From contig CALKWP010000082.1 in assembly GCA_938004075.1 (NCBI GenBank), positions 1-5,108 of the forward strand: DNA of 5,108 nt, read 5' to 3'. Of this stretch, positions 1 through 5,059 are shown piece by piece. The notes below the pieces were generated by a model. That model did no database searches. It saw only the letters and a list, made by a program, of their open reading frames with translations, and was not told the origin of the DNA. Source of the DNA: an uncultured Methanomassiliicoccales archaeon (GTDB lineage: Archaea > Thermoplasmatota > Thermoplasmata > SG8-5). How positions within the stretch are numbered: position 1 is the stretch's first letter; each line of letters opens with the position of its first letter. The position numbers and the translations under genes were made by a program.

Positions 1-350
1 TTAGTGCCTGGCTCGGCGACCAGGCCTATCCACACCAAACCGCGAGACTTGCAGTGCTCGATTAGTTTCTTTATGATTGCATTGCCCAGGACCATGTTTC
101 GGCATCTCTTCAGCACGACGATGTCCTGGAGCCATGCATCGGAAACACCGTCCGAGATGGCGCGGCCCATGCCGACCGCCTGGCCCGTGGATAGCTCAAC
201 CGCAACTGCGAACGCGAAGCTGCCCTTTATCAGGCTTGCAATCCCGTCCGGGGAATAGGAGTCCAGCCACCAGCCCCCTGCCTTGTATAACTCGACAATC
301 TGGTTCTCCGGCCAGGTTTTTACAAATCTTATCTCGAAATCTTTTGGCAA
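1..350 (-). CDS. GNAT-family N-acetyltransferase, 3' end cut by window edge
   Basis: This is a predicted acetyl-CoA-dependent N-acyltransferase with unknown acceptor. The visible 116 residues cover most of a GNAT fold: strands and helices around WWLDSYSPDG (27-36), the beta hairpin FAFAVAVELSTGQAVGMGRA (45-64), the strand DAWLQDIVVL (71-80), the acetyl-CoA pyrophosphate loop region RNMVLG (84-89), and the strand WIGLVAEPGT (107-116), which in relatives leads into an FY..GF motif beyond the window. The usual R-x-x-G-x-G loop has Val87 in place of its first Gly. The reading frame is still open at base 1; the TAA at bases 3-1 is in another frame. I chose TTG (350) because an AGGTG ribosome site, formed partly by the upstream stop codon, lies at the same distance as for the rhodanese gene. 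GTG at 356 is the alternative and adds two residues. It is the last visible gene of the operon, directly behind the rhodanese-fusion gene. Confidence 0.85.
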   Translation of the reverse strand, partial: MPKDFEIRFVKTWPENQIVELYKAGGWWLDSYSPDGIASLIKGSFAFAVAVELSTGQAVGMGRAISDGVSDAWLQDIVVLKRCRNMVLGNAIIKKLIEHCKSRGLVWIGLVAEPGT

Positions 351-355
351 AGGCA

Positions 356-360
356 CACCT
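356..360 (-). promoter_or_regulatory. Ribosome binding site AGGTG overlapping upstream stop
   Basis: AGGTG begins inside the TAG stop of the rhodanese-fusion gene and ends 5 bases before TTG (350). Measured as the six-base window AGGTGT plus 4 bases, this matches the AGGTGA plus 4 bases seen in front of the rhodanese ATG (946). It favours TTG (350) over GTG (356), because the GTG itself falls on the ribosome site. Confidence 0.5.
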
Positions 361-946
361 ACTTGAGCACTTCATAGAATTCTTCGACAGGCATCTGGAC
401 GAGATGCTCTCCCAAGGAATCGAATACTTTCTTGAATTCCGGGTCCAGGTGCGATTTCTCATGTATCGCCTTGGATTCCCAGTATGTGACGAGTATCATC
501 TTGGTCGGCTTTATCTCCAGGTCGCTCAGGTCCGAGGTCACGAAGCTGCCTATCCCGGACATCCCAGATATCTTCAGGGCTTTGGAGCCCATGAATCCTG
601 GCATATGCTCAACGGCGCGGCAGAGCAGCATGGCTTTTTCCATGAACTTCTCCTCATGGCCTGGCTTGATGTGAACGTAATTGTGGGCGCATATGATGGT
701 GTTTTCCTCCCACTGGCGGGCATCCTGCTCTTTCAGCGTCATGATATTGGAGGAGATGCCCATCTCGGCCAGCCTGTCCTGGGCAATTGCCGAGCGCCGC
801 TCGGTGTTGCAATAGAGGACGACATCCTTTTCTTTCAGGAAATCGACGTAAAACTTCAGGTCGTAATGCGGTATGCATATCGCACCCTTGATATGCTCCT
901 TCACGAACTCCTCTCTTGTCCTGACGTCTATGAGCAACTTTTCCAT
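359..946 (-). CDS. Rhodanese fused to ABM-like (dimeric alpha/beta barrel) domain
   Basis: This 195-residue protein has two domains. Residues 1-80 form a single rhodanese domain: LLIDVRTREEF (4-14), the HIKGA segment (18-22), and the active-site loop CNTERRS with Cys46 as the predicted persulfide carrier. Residues 85-195 resemble antibiotic-biosynthesis-monooxygenase/HmoA/IsdG-type small barrels: NYVHIKPGHEEKF, then MPGFMG (115-120) and a VTYWES segment (153-158). By my alignment Asn89 matches the IsdG catalytic Asn, but the catalytic Trp and His positions hold Ser and Phe, so heme oxygenase activity is doubtful. Sulfur transfer to or from a thiol partner is the more likely job. ATG 946 was chosen over an upstream in-frame ATG at 1003 because AGGTGA sits 4 bases before it and it avoids a 49-base overlap with the FTR-rubredoxin gene. 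It lies 8 bases after that gene and 8 bases before the GNAT start. Confidence 0.85.
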   Translation of the reverse strand: MEKLLIDVRTREEFVKEHIKGAICIPHYDLKFYVDFLKEKDVVLYCNTERRSAIAQDRLAEMGISSNIMTLKEQDARQWEENTIICAHNYVHIKPGHEEKFMEKAMLLCRAVEHMPGFMGSKALKISGMSGIGSFVTSDLSDLEIKPTKMILVTYWESKAIHEKSHLDPEFKKVFDSLGEHLVQMPVEEFYEVLK

Positions 947-950
947 GGAT

Positions 951-956
951 TCACCT
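951..956 (-). promoter_or_regulatory. Ribosome binding site AGGTGA deciding the rhodanese start
   Basis: AGGTGA starts within the TAG stop (957-955) of the preceding gene and is followed by a 4-base spacer and ATG (946). It supports the 195-residue model over a longer 214-residue one. Confidence 0.65.
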
Positions 957-1461
957 ACATGAACCTCTCGAACCGGTCCTTCGTCACCTTGCAGATGGGG
1001 CACACTCCCGGCGGCTCATCCCTGGCAGCCAGGTATCCGCAGACCTTGCATCTCCAAACGGGGAAGGGCAGGTCTGACCCGGCTCTGCCAATCGGGGTCG
1101 GTTTGAACTGCGGGCGCTCCTCCCTCTTCACCGGGCGACGGTCAGGCAACGGTTGAGCGCTGGCCTTTCCCTCGGCGATGTCCCTGGAAACATAAAGGGC
1201 ACAATAGCAGGCGCCGAAATCATCCAGATCCGCATCGCGATAATCGCAAGGACAGATTATATCGATATCTTCCTTCCTGTCGCCAGCGGCCAGCCGGCAC
1301 GGGCACGCTTGATGCCCGTAGCGTTTCTCATTGGCAATGAGACCTTCCACCAGTTCCATTGTGAACGCTGTGTCCGGGTTGAGGAAATAGCCGCTCTTCC
1401 TGGCATCTGCATCCAACCTGGCGAAGAGTTTGTCAATCTCGTCCTTGGGAACATCCGGCAT
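955..1461 (-). CDS. Ferredoxin:disulfide (thioredoxin) reductase catalytic domain fused to rubredoxin
   Basis: This 168-residue protein is predicted to take electrons from ferredoxin one at a time and reduce a protein disulfide. Residues 1-95 carry the FTR catalytic-subunit cysteines: CPC (53-55), CPC (70-72) and CYC (85-87), the last inside GACYCALYVS. In the family, four of these bind a [4Fe-4S] cluster and two form the redox-active disulfide; by position these are Cys53/70/72/85 and Cys55/87. After a basic, Pro-rich linker (about 100-133), residues 134-168 form a rubredoxin: CKVCGY (138-143) and CPIC (154-157), the four cysteines expected to hold one Fe. There is no plant-type variable subunit nearby. 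FTR-rubredoxin fusions are known as ferredoxin:disulfide reductases in methanogens and some anaerobic bacteria. Start ATG 1461 follows GGAAGTGA with a 4-base spacer. Neighbours are the glutaredoxin-like gene (18 bases upstream) and the rhodanese fusion (downstream). Confidence 0.93.
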   Translation of the reverse strand: MPDVPKDEIDKLFARLDADARKSGYFLNPDTAFTMELVEGLIANEKRYGHQACPCRLAAGDRKEDIDIICPCDYRDADLDDFGACYCALYVSRDIAEGKASAQPLPDRRPVKREERPQFKPTPIGRAGSDLPFPVWRCKVCGYLAARDEPPGVCPICKVTKDRFERFM

Positions 1462-1479
1462 GATTTCACTTCCGATGAT

Positions 1480-1761
1480 TCAGAGGCCCAGCGCCTCCCT
1501 TATCTCGTCTTCCTTGAATCCGACTATGCATTTCTCATCATTGATGACCAGCGTCGGGAATGAGCATCTGGGGTTCCATTTCTCCATCTCCTTCATCGTG
1601 CCTTCCTTCTCCGCGCCAACCAGCATGTCGACGAATATGTAATCGTATTCCACTCCCAGATTGTTCAGGAATTGCTTTGTGCGCTTGCACCATACGCAGG
1701 TGCTCAGCGCGAACAGCATTATCTTGCCCTTGTTCTTTCCTACCACGTGTTCTGACTTCAT
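1480..1761 (-). CDS. Glutaredoxin-like thiol-disulfide protein
   Basis: This 93-residue protein has a single thioredoxin-fold glutaredoxin domain. The active-site motif is CVWC (22-25) after the strand KIMLFALST, and the FPTLVIND segment (68-75) supplies the cis-proline loop. The C-terminal GFKEDEIREAL helix is typical. Two more cysteines, 66 and 78, are visible. The insertion around VGAEKEGTMKEMEKWNP (48-64) resembles archaeal and anaerobe Grx-like proteins more than GSH-dependent enzymes, so it may work with a protein reductase; glutathione use cannot be judged from sequence. ATG 1761 is supported by AAGGTGA with a 6-base spacer. An in-frame ATG at 1788 is stopped by TGA after six codons, so it cannot be the start. 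The gene sits directly upstream of the FTR-rubredoxin gene, which is a natural reductant for its disulfide. It could equally be called a thioredoxin- or NrdH-like redoxin. Confidence 0.9.
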   Translation of the reverse strand: MKSEHVVGKNKGKIMLFALSTCVWCKRTKQFLNNLGVEYDYIFVDMLVGAEKEGTMKEMEKWNPRCSFPTLVINDEKCIVGFKEDEIREALGL

Positions 1762-1809
1762 GTTACATCACCTTCCTTGATTCCTCATGAATTGAAATAG
1801 ATGTCGGCC
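1762..1809. other. Longest gap in the cluster (48 bases)
   Basis: This spacer lies between the alpha-hydroxy-acid dehydrogenase stop and the glutaredoxin-like start. It holds the Grx ribosome site (AAGGTGA) and a six-codon mini-ORF at 1788-1768, ATG to TGA. There is a short AT-rich patch near 1791-1802, but no clear archaeal TATA/BRE pair, hairpin or T-run. I read it as ordinary intra-operon spacing. Confidence 0.4.
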
Positions 1810-2859
1810 TCAGGCGTCCAGCACATGGGGGCCTATCTCGGCCAGGCTGTCGCAGCCGGTCATGAGCATGGCCCTTCGCAGATCGCTCATCAGGTACTCC
1901 AGATGAAGCTTCACGCCTTGGGGACCCCCGCCAATAGCCGCTCTGGCAATGTCCCTGCCCACCAGGACGGCTCTCGCGCCGAGTGCCAGCATCTTCAGGG
2001 CATCGAAGCCCGTCCTCACCCCGCCGCCGGCCGTCAGTGTGACCTTGTCCCCGACAGCGGCAGTGATCTCAGGCAGAACCTCGGCAACGCCCCTGGTGGA
2101 ATCCAGCACCCTGCCCCCGTGATTGGACACATCCATGAATCTCACTCCGGCATCGCAGGCGTCCCTGGCGTCCTCAACCGACATTATGCCCTTCAGGATG
2201 AAAGGCAATTTTACGGAATTCACCAGTTCATTCAGGTCCTCAGCGGATTTCCTGTAAACAGGCTTGTTGGCCCTGTCCCAGTTGGTGCTGCCAGCGCCGT
2301 CAATATCCACGCCAACAGCGATTGCTCCGGCTTCCATCGCCATATCGAATAGCTGGATGAGCCTTTCGTTGGATTGTGGCTTGAAAATGGGAATGCCGGC
2401 GCCTACCGTGCGCACGGCTTCTATCCCGGCAAGCTCCTGGCCATCATCAGCTGTGTTGCCAATTAGCCCGATGGTTCCCGCGATCCTGCAGCCTTCCAGG
2501 ACCGCTCTTCCGAAATCCAGCTCAGACATGGAACCGCCCATACTTGCCTTCATGCCGCTCAGCGAACTGGCCATGATAGGGACAGACGTCGTTTGGCCAA
2601 ACAAGTTCGCGGCCATATCTGGCTCCGCATGGGCTTTAACAAGCCTTGTCTTCAAACGGATGCGGTCCAGAGCTTCCACGTTGGCTATGAATGCCAGGCC
2701 CTTCCCGGCCCCGCCGAAGCCTATCGGCGCCCCGTACTTCTGGCCCTGGCAGAGCCTCTGGGCTGCGCCGTCGCAGACCTTGTTGGCAGTGCAGATGCCC
2801 TTGAGCTTTGCCTGTGAATTCTCCCTGACCTTGCTCAGGCTGATATCGGCATCAGTCAC
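1810..2859 (-). CDS. FMN-dependent alpha-hydroxy-acid dehydrogenase/oxidase family protein
   Basis: This 349-residue TIM-barrel flavoprotein belongs to the glycolate/lactate oxidase family, which oxidises a 2-hydroxy acid to a 2-oxo acid. Visible family landmarks are the FMN-contacting Lys in PFILKGI (Lys223), the catalytic base and substrate Arg in SNHGGRVLD (His247, Arg250), and the FMN-phosphate segments GGGVRTG (278-284) and GR (301-302). The C-terminal half is well conserved; the N-terminal half is more divergent and has cysteines at 23, 29 and 37. The physiological substrate is unknown, and NAD(P)-free electron acceptors are usual in the family. I chose GTG 2859: GGAGG lies 8 bases upstream, and the start overlaps the nitroreductase stop by 8 bases. 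Longer in-frame ATG starts at 2874 and 2946 exist but lack a ribosome site. The type II isopentenyl-diphosphate isomerase family is related but fits less well because SNHGGR is present. Confidence 0.88.
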   Translation of the reverse strand: MTDADISLSKVRENSQAKLKGICTANKVCDGAAQRLCQGQKYGAPIGFGGAGKGLAFIANVEALDRIRLKTRLVKAHAEPDMAANLFGQTTSVPIMASSLSGMKASMGGSMSELDFGRAVLEGCRIAGTIGLIGNTADDGQELAGIEAVRTVGAGIPIFKPQSNERLIQLFDMAMEAGAIAVGVDIDGAGSTNWDRANKPVYRKSAEDLNELVNSVKLPFILKGIMSVEDARDACDAGVRFMDVSNHGGRVLDSTRGVAEVLPEITAAVGDKVTLTAGGGVRTGFDALKMLALGARAVLVGRDIARAAIGGGPQGVKLHLEYLMSDLRRAMLMTGCDSLAEIGPHVLDA

Positions 2860-3430
2860 CCAGTTTTCCTCCATAGCTTTCAAAGTATGCATATTCGGAG
2901 AGCTCCAGCCTGACTGGCCTGATATCCTCGATCTCCCAGTCATCATCAGTGATGTTGGCAGTCTTTTCCCCGGAATGCTTGCCCACGGCGATTATCGTTA
3001 TCACGTCCATCTCCTCGGGGATGCCGAGTATCTCCCTGGTCTTCTTCGGGCTGAAGCCGGCCATTGCATGTGTCACAAGGCCCATCCCGGAAGCCATGAG
3101 CATCATCTGGCCGACAGCAAGGCCGGTGTCGAACTGATAATATACCCTCCCGTCCCGCATGATGCAGTCAAGTTCCTTCTTTGATATGACCACTATGAGC
3201 ATGGAACCGTCCCTGGCCCATTCATTGCCATCCGAGAGGGCGCCATGCATCTTATCCAGCATCTCCCTGGACCGGATGAACACGAAACGCCAGGGCTGTT
3301 TGTTGAAGCATGACGGGGCCATTGAAGCAGCCCGGGCCAGCTCCTTCACCATCTCATCGGTTATTTTCACCGGCACCAGTGCCCGGTAAGACCTCCTGGA
3401 TTCGATTGCGTCCTTAACTTCCAGCTTCAC
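2852..3430 (-). CDS. Nitroreductase-family FMN oxidoreductase
   Basis: This 192-residue protein belongs to the nitroreductase (NfsB/FRase I-like) superfamily, homodimeric enzymes that bind FMN at the subunit interface and reduce nitro-compounds, quinones or flavins with NAD(P)H. Recognisable parts are the N-terminal FMN motif SRRSYR (11-16), the second FMN-binding stretch APSCFNKQPWRF (38-49), the helix DTGLAVGQMMLMASGMGL (101-118), and the C-terminal IIAVGKHSGEK strand/loop (146-156). Length is normal for small single-domain members. The start is GTG 3430, giving MKLEVKDAIESRRSYR, a standard family N-terminus. It overlaps the peroxiredoxin stop as GTGA. The GGAGG ribosome site is only 1 base from the GTG, so translation probably depends on reinitiation from the upstream gene. 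The gene end overlaps the next gene's start by 8 bases. The true substrate cannot be deduced. Confidence 0.92.
   Translation of the reverse strand: MKLEVKDAIESRRSYRALVPVKITDEMVKELARAASMAPSCFNKQPWRFVFIRSREMLDKMHGALSDGNEWARDGSMLIVVISKKELDCIMRDGRVYYQFDTGLAVGQMMLMASGMGLVTHAMAGFSPKKTREILGIPEEMDVITIIAVGKHSGEKTANITDDDWEIEDIRPVRLELSEYAYFESYGGKLGD
2868..2872 (-). promoter_or_regulatory. Ribosome binding site GGAGG deciding the hydroxy-acid dehydrogenase start
   Basis: GGAGG lies inside the 3' end of the nitroreductase gene, 8 bases before GTG (2859). It overlaps the last base of the alternative ATG (2872-2874), so it cannot serve that ATG. This is the basis for the 349-residue model. Confidence 0.6.
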
Positions 3431-3903
3431 GCCTCCTGCAGTTCCTTGAGCTTCTTCTTCACGTCATCGGCGTGCCCGGGGACGCTTACCTTGGGCCAGA
3501 CATGGGCGACCTTGCCCTTGGGGTCAATGATGAATGTGGACCTGGATATGCCCAGGAAACTTTTTCCGTACATTGATTTCTTCTTCCAGACGCCGTACGC
3601 TTCCAGAACCTTGCGGTCCACGTCGCTGAGCAATGTGATTGCCAGCTCATGCTTCTCTGCGAAACCGCAGTGGCTCTCAACGGAGTCCGCGCTGACCCCA
3701 AGTATCTCGGTGCCCAGCGCCTTGAATTCCTCCATTGCCTTGGAGAAATAAATCGCTTCCATGGTGCAGCCAGGCGTGTTGTCCTTCGGGTAGAAGTAGA
3801 GCACGACCCACTTGCCCTTCAGGTCCTTCAGGCATGTATCGGATTTCAGGCTGTTGGGGAGGCAGAAGTCCGGTGCGTTTTCACCGATTACAGGCATTGA
3901 CAT
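3427..3903 (-). CDS. Peroxiredoxin, Bcp/PrxQ type
   Basis: This 158-residue thiol peroxidase reduces H2O2 or organic hydroperoxides to water or alcohols through a peroxidatic cysteine. The AhpC/TSA fold spans almost the whole chain: APDFCLPN (10-17), the strand WVVLYFYPKD (32-41), and the active-site loop NTPGCTMEA (42-50) with peroxidatic Cys46 and the conserved Pro/Thr. FIIDPKGKV (124-132) is the usual late strand. The Cys that many Bcp proteins have five residues after the peroxidatic one is absent (Ile51). Cys79, in the ESHCGFAEKH helix, is the likely resolving residue, as in PrxQ proteins that use a helix-3 cysteine. Cys14 and Cys24 are extra. ATG 3903 has GGAGGT 7 bases upstream; an in-frame ATG lies two codons further in. 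It overlaps the nitroreductase start by 4 bases, and the ferritin-like gene ends 3 bases upstream. The electron donor is probably the glutaredoxin-like/FTR pair in the same operon. Confidence 0.94.
   Translation of the reverse strand: MSMPVIGENAPDFCLPNSLKSDTCLKDLKGKWVVLYFYPKDNTPGCTMEAIYFSKAMEEFKALGTEILGVSADSVESHCGFAEKHELAITLLSDVDRKVLEAYGVWKKKSMYGKSFLGISRSTFIIDPKGKVAHVWPKVSVPGHADDVKKKLKELQEA
3432..3436 (-). promoter_or_regulatory. GGAGG site crowding the nitroreductase GTG
   Basis: GGAGG ends just 1 base before GTG (3430) and lies within the last codons of the peroxiredoxin gene. This spacing is too short for normal initiation and, together with the GTGA start/stop overlap, suggests translational coupling. 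Confidence 0.4.
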
Positions 3904-3906
3904 TCA

Positions 3907-4407
3907 CTAGACCTCCGGCATGGTCCAGATGCCCCTTTCCTTCAGGTTCATGATGTTCAGCTTCAGCAGCTTGACGTGGTCCATCTCGAAATCTGCTAGC
4001 CTGCGGAATGTTTCTTTCAGTTCCTGGTCGTCCATTGAATTCATGGCATCGGTGTAGAACTTAACGGAGCGCATCTCCACCTGGACTGCGAACTCAAGGG
4101 CTGTTGTCATGTCCGTGCCGCTGTACATCTCGGGCAGCTTGTCCACGAGGAAAATCTTTTCCTTGGCGGCCAGGTGTATGCTGTCCGCATGGCCAACCCG
4201 TGAATTGCCAAATGATTTGAGCACCTTCATGTATTCCTTCTCCAGCGACATCATGTGGTCCACCTCCAGCCCGGCCAGGAAGGCGAGTACTACCTGGCCT
4301 GTGGGGTCTTTCACCTGGCCGCGAAGCGCATCGTAGAAATCATAGCCGTATCTTTCAATCTCTATCGCCTCTCTTATGACCTTCAGGTTTCTGTCCAAAT
4401 CGTCCAT
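3907..4407 (-). CDS. Ferritin-like (rubrerythrin-type) diiron protein, second copy
   Basis: This 166-residue, all-helical protein is built like the erythrin part of rubrerythrin: a four-helix bundle with a diiron site used for peroxide reduction or iron handling. Predicted iron ligands appear in order: Glu18 in AIEIERYGYDFY (helix A), Glu48/His51 in EVDH (helix B), Glu111 in QVEMRSVKFY (helix C) and Glu141/His144 in EMDH (helix D). It contains no cysteine, so it lacks the C-terminal rubredoxin domain of classical rubrerythrin and must take electrons from a separate donor. Start ATG 4407 has GGAGG with a 7-base spacer. It ends 3 bases before the peroxiredoxin start and follows the other ferritin-like gene after 29 bases. 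The two copies share architecture but little obvious identity, so they are probably an old duplication or two subfamilies. Confidence 0.88.
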   Translation of the reverse strand: MDDLDRNLKVIREAIEIERYGYDFYDALRGQVKDPTGQVVLAFLAGLEVDHMMSLEKEYMKVLKSFGNSRVGHADSIHLAAKEKIFLVDKLPEMYSGTDMTTALEFAVQVEMRSVKFYTDAMNSMDDQELKETFRRLADFEMDHVKLLKLNIMNLKERGIWTMPEV

Positions 4408-4436
4408 GTAATATCCTCCAGATTTTCTTGCCAGTC

Positions 4437-4928
4437 TCAGGGGCCCAGGTGCATCCCCGGGTTGAAGTCATCGTATGCTTCGAATTCCTCTTCGGCGGCT
4501 TTCTCGCGCTTGAGAAGCTCGTAATGCCCTTCCTCCATCATGGCGAAGTACCCGAGGGTGATGGCGAAGTTGGATTTTCCAACATGCTTGGCGAAGCTGA
4601 GGTAGAATTCCTGGGCTGCCTTCTCCGCAGCCATGGCCTGGGACAGCAACTCGCTCATGGCGATGCGCTCGTTCTTTATGTCAATCTCGGGAAGCGGCAC
4701 CGGGCTTACCTTTGGGAGCGCTAGTTTGACGCCTGGCAACTGCCTCACGAACTCCTTGGTCAGCAGCGTCCTGTGCTTCTCCTCCTCGTCGGCCAGGAAT
4801 TTGAACCTGTCCTTGAGGAAAGCGTTCCTGGTTATGCCAGCCATAATGGAATACGCCTCCTTGCTGTCAATCTCTGCCTTGATGGCAGTGAAGAAGAGAT
4901 CCTCCAGCTTGAATTTGCTCAGGTCCAT
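4437..4928 (-). CDS. Ferritin-like (rubrerythrin-type) diiron protein, first copy
   Basis: This 163-residue, four-helix-bundle protein is of the rubrerythrin/ferritin-like superfamily. Ligand candidates are Glu19 or Glu24 in helix A (AIKAEIDSKEAY), Glu49/His52 in EEKH (helix B), Glu102 in AAEKAAQEFY (helix C), and Glu132/His135 in MMEEGHYELL (helix D). The middle stretch around 66-84 (KLALPKVSPVPLPE) is a Pro-rich connection between the two helix pairs. The tail after 150 is acidic then Gly/Pro-rich and may be flexible. There is no cysteine and no rubredoxin domain. The likely role is peroxide scavenging or iron binding in the cytoplasm. Start ATG 4928 has GGGTGA with a 4-base spacer, the ribosome site beginning in the stop codon of the gene upstream. 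It is followed by a second ferritin-like gene and a peroxiredoxin, which supports an oxidative-stress role. Confidence 0.88.
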   Translation of the reverse strand: MDLSKFKLEDLFFTAIKAEIDSKEAYSIMAGITRNAFLKDRFKFLADEEEKHRTLLTKEFVRQLPGVKLALPKVSPVPLPEIDIKNERIAMSELLSQAMAAEKAAQEFYLSFAKHVGKSNFAITLGYFAMMEEGHYELLKREKAAEEEFEAYDDFNPGMHLGP

Positions 4929-4932
4929 TGTA

Positions 4933-4938
4933 TCACCC
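4933..4938 (-). promoter_or_regulatory. Ribosome binding site GGGTGA abutting upstream stop
   Basis: GGGTGA uses the last G of the upstream TAG (4940-4938) and stands 4 bases before ATG (4928), the same layout as at the rhodanese gene. Confidence 0.6.
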
Positions 4939-5059
4939 TATGCGCCGGGCGTCACCGGGAATGTGAACAGCGGCAGCCTGGCAGCAAGATCCTTGTCTAT
5001 CATGAACAGGCCATCGCCCTTCCCGCCGGTCAGTTTAAGCTTCTGGATTATCTCATCGG
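4938..5059 (-). CDS. C-terminal fragment of an unrecognised protein
   Basis: Thirty-nine codons and a TAG stop are left of a gene whose 5' part is lost at the adapter junction. The fragment begins DEIIQKLKL, continues with a Gly/Lys-rich GGKGDGLFMIDKDL, and ends ARLPLFTFPVTPGA. Codon choice (CTG, AAG, AGG, GGC) agrees with the neighbours, the frame is open throughout, and the stop lies 9 bases before the next ATG with its ribosome site overlapping, so it is very likely a real upstream operon member. I do not recognise the family. No cysteine, metal-binding motif or membrane segment is present in the visible part. Confidence 0.6.

Noticed and set aside
1..195. Minus-strand frame ending in TAA at bases 3-1
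   Set aside because: The GNAT motifs are in a different frame that remains open at the window edge; this TAA is not the stop of that gene.
359..690. Heme-degrading monooxygenase function for the C-terminal half of the rhodanese fusion
   Set aside because: By manual alignment two of three IsdG catalytic positions are changed, so only the fold is claimed.
77..1156. A 359-codon open frame on the plus strand
   Set aside because: It lies antisense to the GNAT, rhodanese-fusion and FTR-rubredoxin genes, has no recognisable domain, and is a by-product of the codon pattern of well-supported genes on the other strand.
1762..1809. Possible internal promoter or leader peptide before the glutaredoxin-like gene
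   Set aside because: Only a weak AT-rich patch and a six-codon mini-ORF are present; there is no clear TATA/BRE pair, hairpin or terminator.
1810..2859. Type II isopentenyl-diphosphate isomerase
   Set aside because: The catalytic SNHGGR motif and overall order match the 2-hydroxy-acid oxidase family better.
2264..3184. A 306-codon open frame on the plus strand
   Set aside because: It is antisense to the hydroxy-acid dehydrogenase and nitroreductase genes, with low-complexity composition and no family motif.
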